Shown: positions 24,111 to 34,343 of the stretch, one piece after another
Layout of the letters: each line of letters begins with the position of its first letter
How positions within the stretch are numbered: the stretch's first letter is position 1
Origin: Amorphophallus konjac
Lineage: Eukaryota > Streptophyta > Magnoliopsida > Alismatales > Araceae
Reading direction: 5' to 3'
Length of the DNA stretch: 64,000 nucleotides
Assembly (NCBI GenBank): GCA_022559845.1
Contig: CM040117.1
Coordinates: 17,136,856-17,200,855, forward strand
Notes under the pieces: model-generated
Told to the model about the DNA's origin: nothing
What the model saw: the letters and a program-made list of their open reading frames with translations, nothing else
Database searches by the model: none
Translations under genes and position numbers: made by a program

Positions 24111-24123
24111 GATGCCCCTCCTT
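24111..24123 (-). other. Polypurine tract of Tat-1
   Basis: AAGGAGGGGCATC on the minus strand directly precedes the 3' LTR; identical in Tat-2. Confidence 0.7.
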
Positions 24124-25369
24124 AACGTCCTCTTTGCAGGGGAGCGAGTGGAGGTGAAGCGAAAGTGAAAATGGAACATGGAGATGAAGTGGAGTGGACT
24201 AAAAAGCGGGCGTTAAGGCAAACGACACCCGTTCTCAACCAACAAGCGACAGGAATTTTCCAGAAAGCTTCGAACTAATCACAAGAAAAGGCAACCAAAG
24301 GACACATGTCTGGAGGAACTAACAACTAAGGAAAGGAAAACACGGCCAGCGGCCGGAGCAACGGAAAGGAAAGAGACGATTAACTAAACTCTAGACATGG
24401 ATCTTCAGCTAACCAAATCAAGCAAGTAGACCGAAGGAAACCTTCCAATTCAGAGAGGAATGACTCTCCTTATCCAAGATCATTAAAACACATAGTTATT
24501 CACCATTACTGAGACACCTGTACAGATGAAGGTTCATGAATGCTCAAAGGATGCGTATGATGCATGCTGGGCTGAAAATAAAGAAATCATCAAAACGAAT
24601 GCAAAGAAAGAATAAAATAATAAGATACTCGAGAATAGTATTGTTAGACCGGAGAAACTAGGGTCAGGACACCATCTACAACCACGGCGTGCAAGACAGA
24701 ACCATCATCCTCAAGCTTTTCCAACCTAACGGCCTATCCAACGATTAAACATGTGCACTTAGATCATCATCATTTTTGTTTAAGGGGAACATCAGATCCC
24801 AGAACACATGAATGACTAGTCGGTCCTCGAGATAATATCATACATAACATATAGTAATGCATAAAGGGACAAAGGAATCGGGATACAATACCTGACTTAC
24901 CTTCCTGGCGAGCGTCGAAGCATGATGACTTAAATTTTGCAACAAGAAAGGGTTAGCCATCAACAATATAAATCATAGAACCAGGCATAACCATTAATAA
25001 GCATGAATTGCATAGACAAGATAATCATATAAGCATGAATTTTCTGATAAACAAAGCATCATCATCCATCAAACACTCTTAAGCATGTAACGGTCTAGTA
25101 AGGGTGCGTTAGACGTCCCTAACAGATCCACCTCGGGCCGTCAGAGTCTTGCGGTTCACATCCTTCAAGACATCATTTCAAATGACCTAACGGTCTACAA
25201 AGGACGCGTCAGAGTAGTGTGACGGTCTCACGATAGACCGTCACATTTCCTGAGCGTTCAAAAAAATAAAACCGAATGGTCGTTTCCTCCATTCGCTCAC
25301 AAACGCCCAAACGAACCAAAACCTCAACACCCCAACTCCAAACCCTCGACCACCTCATCCACCGGAGTA
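24124..25369. other. Non-coding 3' interior of Tat-1; presumed antisense promoter region
   Basis: No supported ORF. The segment lies between the PMD start codon and the polypurine tract and aligns with 1600-2912 of Tat-2. Palindromic units of the TGACGGTC type cluster at about 25085-25255, close to the PMD start. Confidence 0.5.
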
Positions 25370-25890
25370 ATGGTCGGCGACGAGCCGTCTCAGCCACCGA
25401 AGAGAAGGGAAAAAGGGAAGAAAAAGATGGCCATCCGGCTGTTTAGGGCTCGGGTTGATCGAGAGGAAGTCCCACAAGTGGCGTCCAAGCAACCGACGAC
25501 GACGGCGAAAGAAATGACGGAGGGAGCTCTTCTCATGACCATGGAAGAAGCCGAAGAAGCCATGGGAGGGGCCATCGGCGAGGAGGCGACCACGTCAAGG
25601 GAGAAGAAGAAGAAGAAGGACCATGACCCCGAGGTAGGCCGATTTCCCCAAAACTTCAAATTTTTTATTTTTGTTGTATGCATGTGTGTTTGGAGGGTAA
25701 AAATGGGTCTGGGGACCCCTTAGGAACATTTGTAGGCCTCTTATGGCCATTTTAGGAGCCAAAAAATGAAGGGGACAACGCCCCATAGCAGAGAGTGTGA
25801 CGGTCGTTGCAGCGACCCTCACGGGCATGACGCACCACCCCAGGTGCGTCAGAGCACTGTGACGCATCACCTCAGGGCCGTCAGAGCAAC
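25085..25890. repeat. Palindrome units in promoter and intron 1 of the Tat-1 PMD gene
   Basis: One cluster is upstream of exon 1 (25085-25255) and one in intron 1 (25798-25890). Examples include TGACGGTCTCACGATAGACC and TGACGCACC...GGTGCGTCA. The positions match the clusters in Tat-2 although the stem sequence differs. Confidence 0.6.
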
Positions 25891-28393
25891 CAGAGACAGA
25901 AACAATTTTTGGGATTTTTTAGTTTTCTAATTTTTTATTGTTTTCATTTTTATTTATGCAATGCAATGAAATTATGATTAAATGATTGACTTAATGCTTC
26001 TAATTGTGTAGGGAAAAAGGAGAACCCGGATTTCTTGGCTTCAGATACGGGCAGTGTACCAGGCATTGCCCGAGTACCAGCGGGAGAGGTTGGCCGAGAT
26101 GGGATTCGCCGAGGTGCTAAGCATCGAGGTGACCAGGACAGATACCCCGCTCTTGTACGTACTGCACGAGAGATGGGATCCGATTAGCCGGGCTTTCATC
26201 TTCTCATGGGGCCACATGATCCCCACTTTAGAAGACATGGCGAGGATCACCGGCCTGCGAGTCCACGAGCAGCAGTGACCGGGTGGACATTTGGAGATTA
26301 CCGGAAGATGGCCCAAGAGCTACTGGGCTTAGATCTGATCAGGCCGGGGCACACATCATCCCAGCTTTCAAGGTCGAGACTACAGGACAGCTTGGGACTG
26401 AGAGGAGCTGCTATAGCAGTCGGCGAGCTCCCCGAGTAGCATATAGACCGAGTGATAGAGCAGGTACGCCCACGAGTGGCGGCAGAGGCAGGACAGGAGG
26501 GAGACCGGGTCCTGAGACGATTCATGATGCTGTTGTTCGGAAAGCTACTTTTTCGACCCGAGCCGACGTGATCAGCTGCAGGCTACTGCCACTGCTAGAG
26601 GATTTGGGCAGAGTGGGGAAGTATGCATGGGGAGCGGCAGCGCTTGCCTTCCTCTTCGAGTCGCTTAGCACCACAGACCGACGGACAATGCTGGGCGGCT
26701 TCTCACCTTTCCTATAGGTAAATGCTGAACTCTAGATGCTTTCTATATGATTATGATTATGCAAATGTAAATGATGCAATTTACTGACACTCGACCTTAA
26801 ATGCAGATCTGGAGCTTCGTGTACCTCCCGGGGATTGGGCGAGGTAGTCAGCTACATCCCGAGCGGATCCCCATTGCGAGGCGGTGGGTGGTAGCGAGGG
26901 ATAGTGGATCGATCAACAGGCTGACCCGGGCCATCCAGGATGATCTCGACTCATTCCCGCACACAGCGGTAAGCTCCGGACTTAAACCTTCTAAATGCTT
27001 CTAAATGCATCTAAATGGGTTTTGATTGCATGTGAATGCTTCTAAATGATTAACATGACCTTTTCAGGTGAGATGGACCCCATACCAGGATGAGGGATAC
27101 GAGGGACAGCCTTGGGTGAAGGCGTCCCTGGCATACAGCGGGCGAGACATATGGCTTCACTGCATCAACGTGATGGAGCCCCTGCACTACCGATTGATCC
27201 TGAGGACTCGGGGACTTCATCAGCCAGAGGTGACGTTCCCTCGCCGTGACGATGAACGCCCGGGCAAGTCTTCGAAGGGCAATAGCGGTGATGTGGACTG
27301 GTGCGCCTGAAAGGCCAAATATGTGCATGATTGTAACAAAAGAGGCCGGGTGGTGAAAGACCGGGCGTACAGCGATGAGACCTACCTCAAAGCTTACTCC
27401 CACAGGTATGGCGACCAGGTGTTCAGAGGCACTCGACGGCCGGTATGAACTTCTAAACTCAAAACTCCATCTATTTAAATTAATACTTCTATATGCACTG
27501 ACATATGCTTTCTAAATGCAGCTAGACCCACAGGGAAGAATAGCCGAGCTCGAGGGACTCCTACAAGCCACCATCCAGCAGCGGGATGAGTATCGGGCTG
27601 CCTTGGAGCTTTTGGTGAGTTTCTACACTTTAAGACTTAAATGCTTATGATGCAAATGGCTAACTTTGACTTTAAATGCAGCGGGCCGAGGGAGCCCAGA
27701 GGACCGGACCAGATGCACCGTCCTCCTCTTCACAGCCTGTCGGGGGACGGGCTGAGCGAGATGCGGATTTTACCCGAGCCGTAGCTCGAGCCGAGGAGGC
27801 CGAGGCTACCCTCGCAGAGCGGGCATGAATCTAAACCTTTATGCTTATTTTAGACTTAAATGCCTAATGGACTGACCATGATAAAATGCAAAATGCAGGC
27901 GAGAGAACTGACCGCGGCTTTGGCCGAGACAGAGCGAGCTCGAGCAGATATCGAGCGGACCCGAGCAGAACTGGACCGTTCTTGAGCTGAAGCAGGGCGC
28001 CTTCAGGCAGAGGTGGCCTGGCTGAGCAGAGAATTGGAGTGGGCAGCGACCCAGACTACAGACCTTGATAGATACCGGACCGAGGCTCGGGCGGCGCGAC
28101 TCCAGGTGCATGATTTAAAGATAGAACTCCGGGCCGTGGAGCGGACAGTCCGGATGATCAGACGAGGGCCTGTGCTGAGTGCATCCCGGAGTGCTGCAGC
28201 GGGAGGCACACGGAGCGGAGTGTCGAGCGGATCTGTAGGAAACTACCTAGCCAGTTCTTCCAATCGGCGGAGGAACGAGGAGGCGGATCGGAGACGATCA
28301 CGAGAGGAGGAGCACAGTGCCATGGGGCCGCCAGCCAAGCGGCAAGAGGGTGCCAGTGATAGTGAGGGCCCAGGAGATAAGCTTGCCGAGTGA
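25370..28393 (+). pseudogene. Antisense seven-exon plant-mobile-domain (PMD) gene of Tat-1
   Basis: The gene is antisense to Tat-1. Exons are 25370-25633, 26012-26717, 26807-26968, 27068-27442, 27522-27614, 27682-27822 and 27899-28393, all consistent with phase-0 junctions. Exon 1 is basic/acidic (MVGDEPSQPPKRREKGKKK). Exon 2 holds the PMD core (LHERWDPISRAFIFSWGHM). Exon 4 carries the domain's C-terminal part (VRWTPYQDEGYEGQPW, VMEPLHYRLILRTRGLHQ). Exons 5-7 form an Ala/Arg/Glu-rich coiled coil and a basic tail with AMGPPAKRQEG. Intron 6 has a GC donor. Decay: a frameshift near 26272, stops after VGELPE, in exon 4 (WCA) and in exon 7 (DRS), and CAG to TAG at the end of exon 2. The length would be about 730 residues. 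The role is unknown; PMD proteins are linked to transposons and, in host genes, to silencing. Confidence 0.75.
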
Positions 28394-29261
28394 TGTATAT
28401 TTTCTTTCTTCTGACACCCTACACTTGTACATGACTTATGTGAATGAAATGGAATGATAGAAAAAGAAATGAAATTTTTTTTTGTGTTTTTAATTTTTTT
28501 TATGTGTATGAATGAATGGACGAAATGTGAGTATGAATTTGAGGATGCAATGGATGTGAATGTGTGAATGAATGGATGAAAATAAACGTGTGGATGAGAA
28601 TGTAAATGAGTGGGGATAAAGTGTAAGACCGGCAGGTCAGACCAAAGAATAGAAACCTGTAGCAGAAAGTGTGACGGTCTAGTGTAGGAGCGTCAAACCC
28701 ATGTAACGCACCAAGATCAGGCCGTCAGAGACGACAGAGGGTGGACTGAAAATTGTATAGTAGGAAATGTGACGGTCCACTGATGGAGCGTCAGAATAAG
28801 GTGACGGTCATAGACTAGACCGTCAGACATGACAGAACGATATTGGGCTAAAAATGTGTAGCAGGAAATGTGACGGTCCAGTGATGGAGCGTCAGGGATC
28901 TGTGGCGGTCCAATATTAGACCGTCAGACATGACAGAGCGAGATTGAGCTAACAACTCATAGCAGGAAATGTGACGGTCCAGAGATGGAGCGTCAGAACA
29001 ATGTAACGGTCTTACGATAGACCGTCAGAGAACAAACTATACTCCGAGATGGATTCTTCCGTGAGAGCCCAAACTCGAGGCAAGGAGACCTTAATCCATA
29101 CTAGAACCCTCCTAGGCTTAGGATAAGGCTTTCTAACCCCAATCTTATCATCCTAGCACCAAAATCAAGCCTTTATAAACTAGGAACATGCCCAAAAATC
29201 ACAGCTTTCATTAATTCTCTGCTACAAGGGTTGAAAACTCCATCAAAGGGCAAGGAACATC
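28394..29261. other. Intergenic spacer between the two antisense genes
   Basis: The first ~280 bp are A/T-rich with many ATGAATG-like words. Palindrome units follow at 28668-29035, and then the presumed promoter and 5' UTR of the DUF7745-like gene. No ORF. Confidence 0.5.
28668..29035. repeat. TGACGGTCC palindrome array between antisense genes
   Basis: About eight units come in pairs of a near-perfect and a degenerate unit, each pair followed by a spacer containing GACAGAG. In the degenerate units the right arm reads GGAGCGTCA instead of GGACCGTCA. The last unit, TAACGGTC...GACCGTCA, has an 8-nt loop TTACGATA. Confidence 0.65.
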
Positions 29262-30704
29262 ATGAAGAGAAGCTTCGGAGCGATGGGCATGGAGGAGAGA
29301 GTCTACACCGGCCCTAAAGCAGCCAAGAAGGAGCATGGGAAGCTGCAAAGATTGACGTCCATCCCCAAGCATCTGAGCTCAAGTGCCCAAAGAGTGGTAA
29401 GTTTCAATTGACTTCAAGAGTTCATCAATTTCTGCACTTTTCTGTACCACTTATGATTCTTCTTTCTTCTTCTTCTTCTTTCTTTAGCCTCTTCCTGGTC
29501 CAAGGTGTTACTCCAACTTGAAGTGGGTGGCTCCCATGGTTAAAGAACTCCCTTTAGAAGTTTTATCCATCCTTAGGGCATGGCACCTCCAACCTTTGTT
29601 AGTTTTGGCCATGAACTTCCAGAAATTGTCTTTAGATTGGGCAAGCATTCAGACCTTATAGAGTTATGCCATCCACAAACACACACCTTCCTCTTGCCTT
29701 CCTTTGAAGCTACAGTCCTATTGGAGGAGGTAGAGACCTACCTAGCCCTTGCTAAGACTAAAGTAGGGGACGAAGATCTAGTGTGCCATACGGTCGAACC
29801 TATTGACCCATCCTTGATCTTAAGTGATTTCATACACAACCCGAAGGATGTAAGGACCATGATCAGCCCAAACCATATTCACTTGATACCCATGGCCCAA
29901 TGGATAGTCTCTCATTGTAAGAACAAGTGGGAGAGATATGAAGCCATAGCCAAAGCCGTGTCAATTTGCTTATGCGGAGTCTTCCTTTTTACTACCACCG
30001 ACCAACTCCTAGGTATCCAAAACCTTAGCATCATCAGCGGATTGTGGCGGGGTTTGTCTATTTCTCAAGCGGTCCTTTCATTTCTTTATGAAGGACTTAG
30101 TTCAGCTTGCTTAGGAGGACTTCTTTTCGGCTCAATGATACTCCTTGAGTGTTGGATGGGCGTAAGAATTAAGTTCTAACCCAAGGAAGACATACCTTCA
30201 GCCAGCCGGATCTTGGGGAGCCACCCCTTGTTCTTTATTGGAGGTGCCTTCGGTTTCTCTTCACATGTTGAGTGCAAGACGGCGGACAAGAAAACGCGAG
30301 ATGAATGGCGCCTCTTCCTCAACACTTTGCCAATAGAGAAGTTCATGATGCATCCAAGAGTTTTGCGGAGCACCTCGCTTAGAGTACCACGAGGACCAGG
30401 CCTTGATCTACAGTTAGTGGGGAACACTATCTTGGCGATCTACAACCCGCACTGGTGCTATCTTCAAATTGGGCTACCCCAAATTGAAGTTCCTGCACTA
30501 TCATACAACCCTCCCCTTCTAGCTAGGAAGATGGGGACCGAGGAAGATGAGAGAGCGATCCGGAACGCACTGACCATGTGGGAAATCAGCAAAGTGCGCC
30601 CGTGGCAAGAAGAAGTGGAAGAAGATGACGAGGGACGCCATAGCTATGTGAAAGAATTGCGCAAGATCCGCCCTCTCGTAGATAGAAAATTGAATGTAGC
30701 TTGA
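29262..30704 (+). pseudogene. Antisense DUF7745-like (plant mobile domain-related) gene of Tat-1
   Basis: Exon 1 (29262-29396) encodes MKRSFGAMGMEERVYTG and a basic stretch. The intron (29397-29487) has GTAAGT and a pyrimidine-rich TTTCTTTAG acceptor. Exon 2 (29488-30704) starts PLPGPRCYSNLKWVAP and ELPLEVLSILRAW, shifts frame near 29580-29640, and continues GKHSDLIEL and HPQTHTFLLPSFEATVLLEE. This parallels the LGH-DL-E and WDP-CFTF-DFE-TPTLEE pattern of DUF7745/PMD proteins. Later parts (LLFGSMILLECWMGVRI, HPRVLRSTSLRVPRGPG, YNPHWCYLQIGLPQIEVP) also fit. One stop (TAA after VRIKF) is in frame with the rest. The C-terminus is acidic then basic. Intact, it would be about 450 residues. Function unknown. 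Confidence 0.6.
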
Positions 30705-31207
30705 GATATCTTATGATGTTTCTGAATTTTGAAGTTTTATCAATCAATTTTATGTATTATTGGACTCAATGGAATGATATAGGAGTTCCTTATTTGATGG
30801 AATCATGTGTTTGTTGCTTGGACTTGGCCTGAAAGCAGAGTTTCTGGAATCTGTAACGGTACTACATAGGGCCATCACAACAGTCTGACGGTCTTACGAT
30901 GAGCCGTCAGAAGGAGTGAACTCAGAAAATTGAGTTTCTATTCTCTGTAGAATGTAACGGTCATAGATAGACCGTTAGAGTGAAGTGACGGTCTATCGCG
31001 GATGCGTCAGAGAGGGTTTGCTGAGAGCCAATGGATTTCAAAGTTCAGAAGGATGTGACGGTCAAATGGTGACCGTTACAAGGCTCTGACGGTCTGAGAC
31101 TGGTGCGTTACAGACCTGAACCTGGAAATTTTGCAATCTTTGGCTTGAACTTGCGTTCTACACACACTTAGACAAAAAACAAGTTAGATCTATTTTTATA
31201 CTCAACC
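30705..31207. other. Tat-1 spacer 3' of the DUF7745-like gene
   Basis: Non-coding. Palindromic units of the TAACGGTC/GACCGTTA type occupy about 30850-31115. Element B is inserted at 31208. Confidence 0.5.
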
Positions 31208-31512
31208 TGTAACGACCCAAGAATCCGGTTACCGGGAAGGCCCGATAACCCGAGACTCGAACCGCCACCCACGAGCCAGGAGGGCTCGGAAGGGCTAAAA
31301 AAGAGTGTGGAGGTACAAAGAAATAGGAAATAAGGCAGGATAATTCAACAATTAACAGAAATAAATGAACAACTACAACAGAGTCCCGTCCAATAGAAAG
31401 TACAGTCTAAAGCAGTAAAACGTACCACATGCCAAGTGAGCACTCGGCCCGGCAAGCTGGCAACTAAGAACCTCCATACTGCACCCTCGAACCTCGAGGA
31501 AGAACAGCCGCA

Positions 31513-33713
31513 CTTGAAACGCAGGGGTGAGCCTCCTGTCACTGGCCCAGTAGGGATCCTGCAGAACCCCAACTGAGAACAATGGCGACACAAAAAGCAG
31601 TAACTGGGAAAGTAGGAAAGTATCTACGGTGGCCGGCAAAACCTCGGCTCTACAGCTACTCCTACTATACCAGAAAACACGACCTAGTCTCCCGTCGGGG
31701 GACAACCAAGCCATGCACCCGACCACCCGATTCAACGATCGAGGACCACCAGACACGAACCGCCCTAGCCACGCTACTAGGAGAACGCCACGATACCTCC
31801 GTAGCGGAGGCCTGCCCTCACAAAAAGGCCCAAGCCAACACCACACAGTCAGGAAACACGGTCATGACCTCACCGTCGTGAACAGAACGCTGTCTGGGGA
31901 AAGGCCCTCGGTGACGCTCACCGGAAACCCCAGACCTCGACTCCGGGAACACTCCCCAAACCACTCACGAAGTCCCGTCTCGCGGATGGAAACAGAACCC
32001 GGTACACGACAACTCACGTCACGTGACAGGAGCACCACCCACTAGAAGAACGACCGGATACGTCCCTTGACGTCTTACACCGCGTCTCAAGTGTCTAGCT
32101 ACTACGCCCCAGGCGGAGACTCAGACACACTCAGTAACCAGTACCACAGAACAAGGACTAGCTGGGGTCGCGCCTGCCGGTGCCGTCTGACGCCCCCAAC
32201 CTCGTGTGCACACTCAGACCATACGCCCTAGGCCTGTCCTCTAGCTGGTAATTCCCCCTAAGCTCGGACTCGACTGTACGTGGGGGCCCTACGGTAACCA
32301 GCCTACTCACCGTCTCTCTCGGGTCAGCCGCGCCACCACTCTTAGGTGGGTCAGCACACGCGTGCCGTAAGAAGGCTACGACTAGTGGACGTGTCACAGA
32401 ACGTGGACACTGAAAATCACGCACGCACCCATCGCAAGTAACGCGAAGTAACAGGTGGCACGACGCCACCAGACTCTAGATGGTCCACTAGATCTACTAA
32501 ACCCAACGGCCTTTGAGTCACAAGACTCAGGGTCAAGACCGTTGCATACGACAGCACTGAGCCGTCAATCTGGCCTAATCTCTAGGTCCAAAACAACGAT
32601 GGAAAGACTCACGAGGTAGTTCACAACCGCCGAGACCCATCCCTCGAGGAGGGAAACTAAGAAACCTCCAGCCCCAGGCTGGGAGACTGGACTCACCGTC
32701 CAAGGCCACACGCTTGGCCCACTCGGAAGCCACCTTCCAGAGAAGCAACGACTTGCGGGGAAACCTCACCGCACTCACACCGATACACGGTGACTCGATC
32801 TAGCAAGAACACGGAAGCCCGGAACACCTGGGGTCACCCAGACCCACCAAGCCCACGGGCACGCTTATCGAGGTAACACGGTACCTCCAGACATCCCAAA
32901 ACACGGTAACGAAACCCACGGGGTGTCCGAGACACTCACGAGGCGAAAGGTCGACCACTGGGTCACAACCGAGTCGACCGGAGACCAACACAACACAATC
33001 GGAACGCTAGAAGGTCACCTGGACCCTTAAACTCACGGGCACGCTAATCGAGGTAAATGGAACCTCCAGACACCCCAAAACATGGTCACGGAACTCCACG
33101 GGGTGTCCGGGACACACACGGCCCAAGGGGAGCACGATCAGCCGTAGACTGCCCGCCCTGGGCAGCCCGACAGGTCACCCCAAGAACGCGCTATCTTTGC
33201 ATAGCGCGTTCAAACAGAACGCGCCATCCAGGCATAGCGCGTTCACCTGAACGCGCTACAGGTCCATAGCGCGACCAGACCAGGTCGCGCTATGATCCTA
33301 TAGCGTGACACTTCAGAACACGCTGGGACCCTATAACGTGACAGGAACCACTTAACTGTTCATCTTCTCCGATGAACGCGCCCTATCGGGGCGGCGCGAC
33401 CCTCAAGAACGCGCTACCTGAGACTAGCGCGTTCTCAGTCCTCGCCCGAAAACGGTGGAAACCACGGAAAAACCCATTCCATGCCCGTTCACCCCCAGCT
33501 GAAGGGGAAACAAAAGGGGAAACCTTCCCCCAAGCCCCTAGGCATGCATTTAAACCCCTGTAACGGCCAAAAACACCGTAAAACGAGAGATCTGGCTCAC
33601 ACCCCAAAAACACGAGTTTTCCCCCAAATCCCTCGAATAAGCCCGCTCGGCTCACCACGGCCTACAAAACTCACAGAAAATGAAGTACGTGGGTTGAGGG
33701 TCCATCTCCCTAC
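31513..33713 (-). other. Putative intron inside the B 3' LTR
   Basis: On the minus strand the donor is TTCGGTGGAG|GTAGGGAGAT, and LTR C has the same donor context at 11263. A possible acceptor is GCGTTTCAAG|TGCGG at 31513. The donor lies about 270 bp downstream of the TATA box, as in LTRs A and E. The acceptor is less certain than the donor. Confidence 0.35.
33184..33430. repeat. GAACGCGCTA palindrome array in the B 3' LTR
   Basis: The first unit is perfect: GAACGCGCTAT (33184-33194) and ATAGCGCGTTC (33201-33211) around CTTTGC. Five or six further units follow with small arm differences, including GGTCGCGCTAT variants. The array is repeated in the 5' LTR at 38914-39165. Confidence 0.8.
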
Positions 33714-33980
33714 CTCCACCGAAGATTCGACGCACCGTGGACACCGATCCACGAAGAAAATGCCGTTGAAGCCTCGCCGTTCCACGAACCCACGGCCGAG
33801 CTTCACCGCGCCTCCACCGCCTCGATCCTCACCCATCCTCGCCCGTGCCTCACCCGCGCCGTCCCCACCTCACCCACGCTCCACCTCGTTGGCCGCTGGA
33901 GAGAGAGGGAGAGAGGAGAGAGCGTGAGAAGAGAGAGGGAGGGAAGAGAGAAATGAGAGGGGAGAGAGAGAAAAGGGTTA

Positions 33981-33988
33981 TATATATA
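33981..33988 (-). promoter_or_regulatory. TATA box of the B 3' LTR
   Basis: TATATATA on the minus strand (CCTATATATATAACCC). The other LTR has the same box at 39711-39720. A pyrimidine-rich leader follows in transcription direction. Confidence 0.55.
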
Positions 33989-34326
33989 GGAAAATCCGGA
34001 AATTTCAGAAAATACCAAAAATAGGAAAATCACGTTTCCGCGAGCCTCGGAACGCACCGATCGCAGCGGTACCACACTCGCCTAGGTGAACGGCCCGGTT
34101 CACCTCCAACGAGGTTCCGAAGGGATTACCGAAACACACACCGGGAATCGGAAAACACACGCGAAAAAGCCGCGGAACGCCTCCGGGCCTCCGAAACAAC
34201 TCCGGATCGCGCCGATCCGAACACGAAAGATGTCCGAAACGAAATTTTAAACACAACGGAGTCAGACACTCCAAGAAACCAGATCGGGACCCACAAACAA
34301 GGATCTGAAAAATCCGAGGCATTACA

Positions 34327-34343
34327 GCCCTCCCCCCTTAAAG
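34327..34343 (-). other. Polypurine tract of B
   Basis: CTTTAAGGGGGGAGGGC on the minus strand directly precedes TGTAATGCC. It is preceded by the ATTTCGAGGATGAAATT block also found at the 3' end of A and C. Confidence 0.7.

Larger units (their letters stand above)
31208..34326 (-). repeat. 3' LTR of B
   Basis: On the + strand it begins TGTAACGACCCAAG and ends GAGGCATTACA. It carries a TATA box (33981-33988, minus), a CT-rich leader, a putative intron (31513-33713) and the AACGCGCTA palindrome array. Confidence 0.9.
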
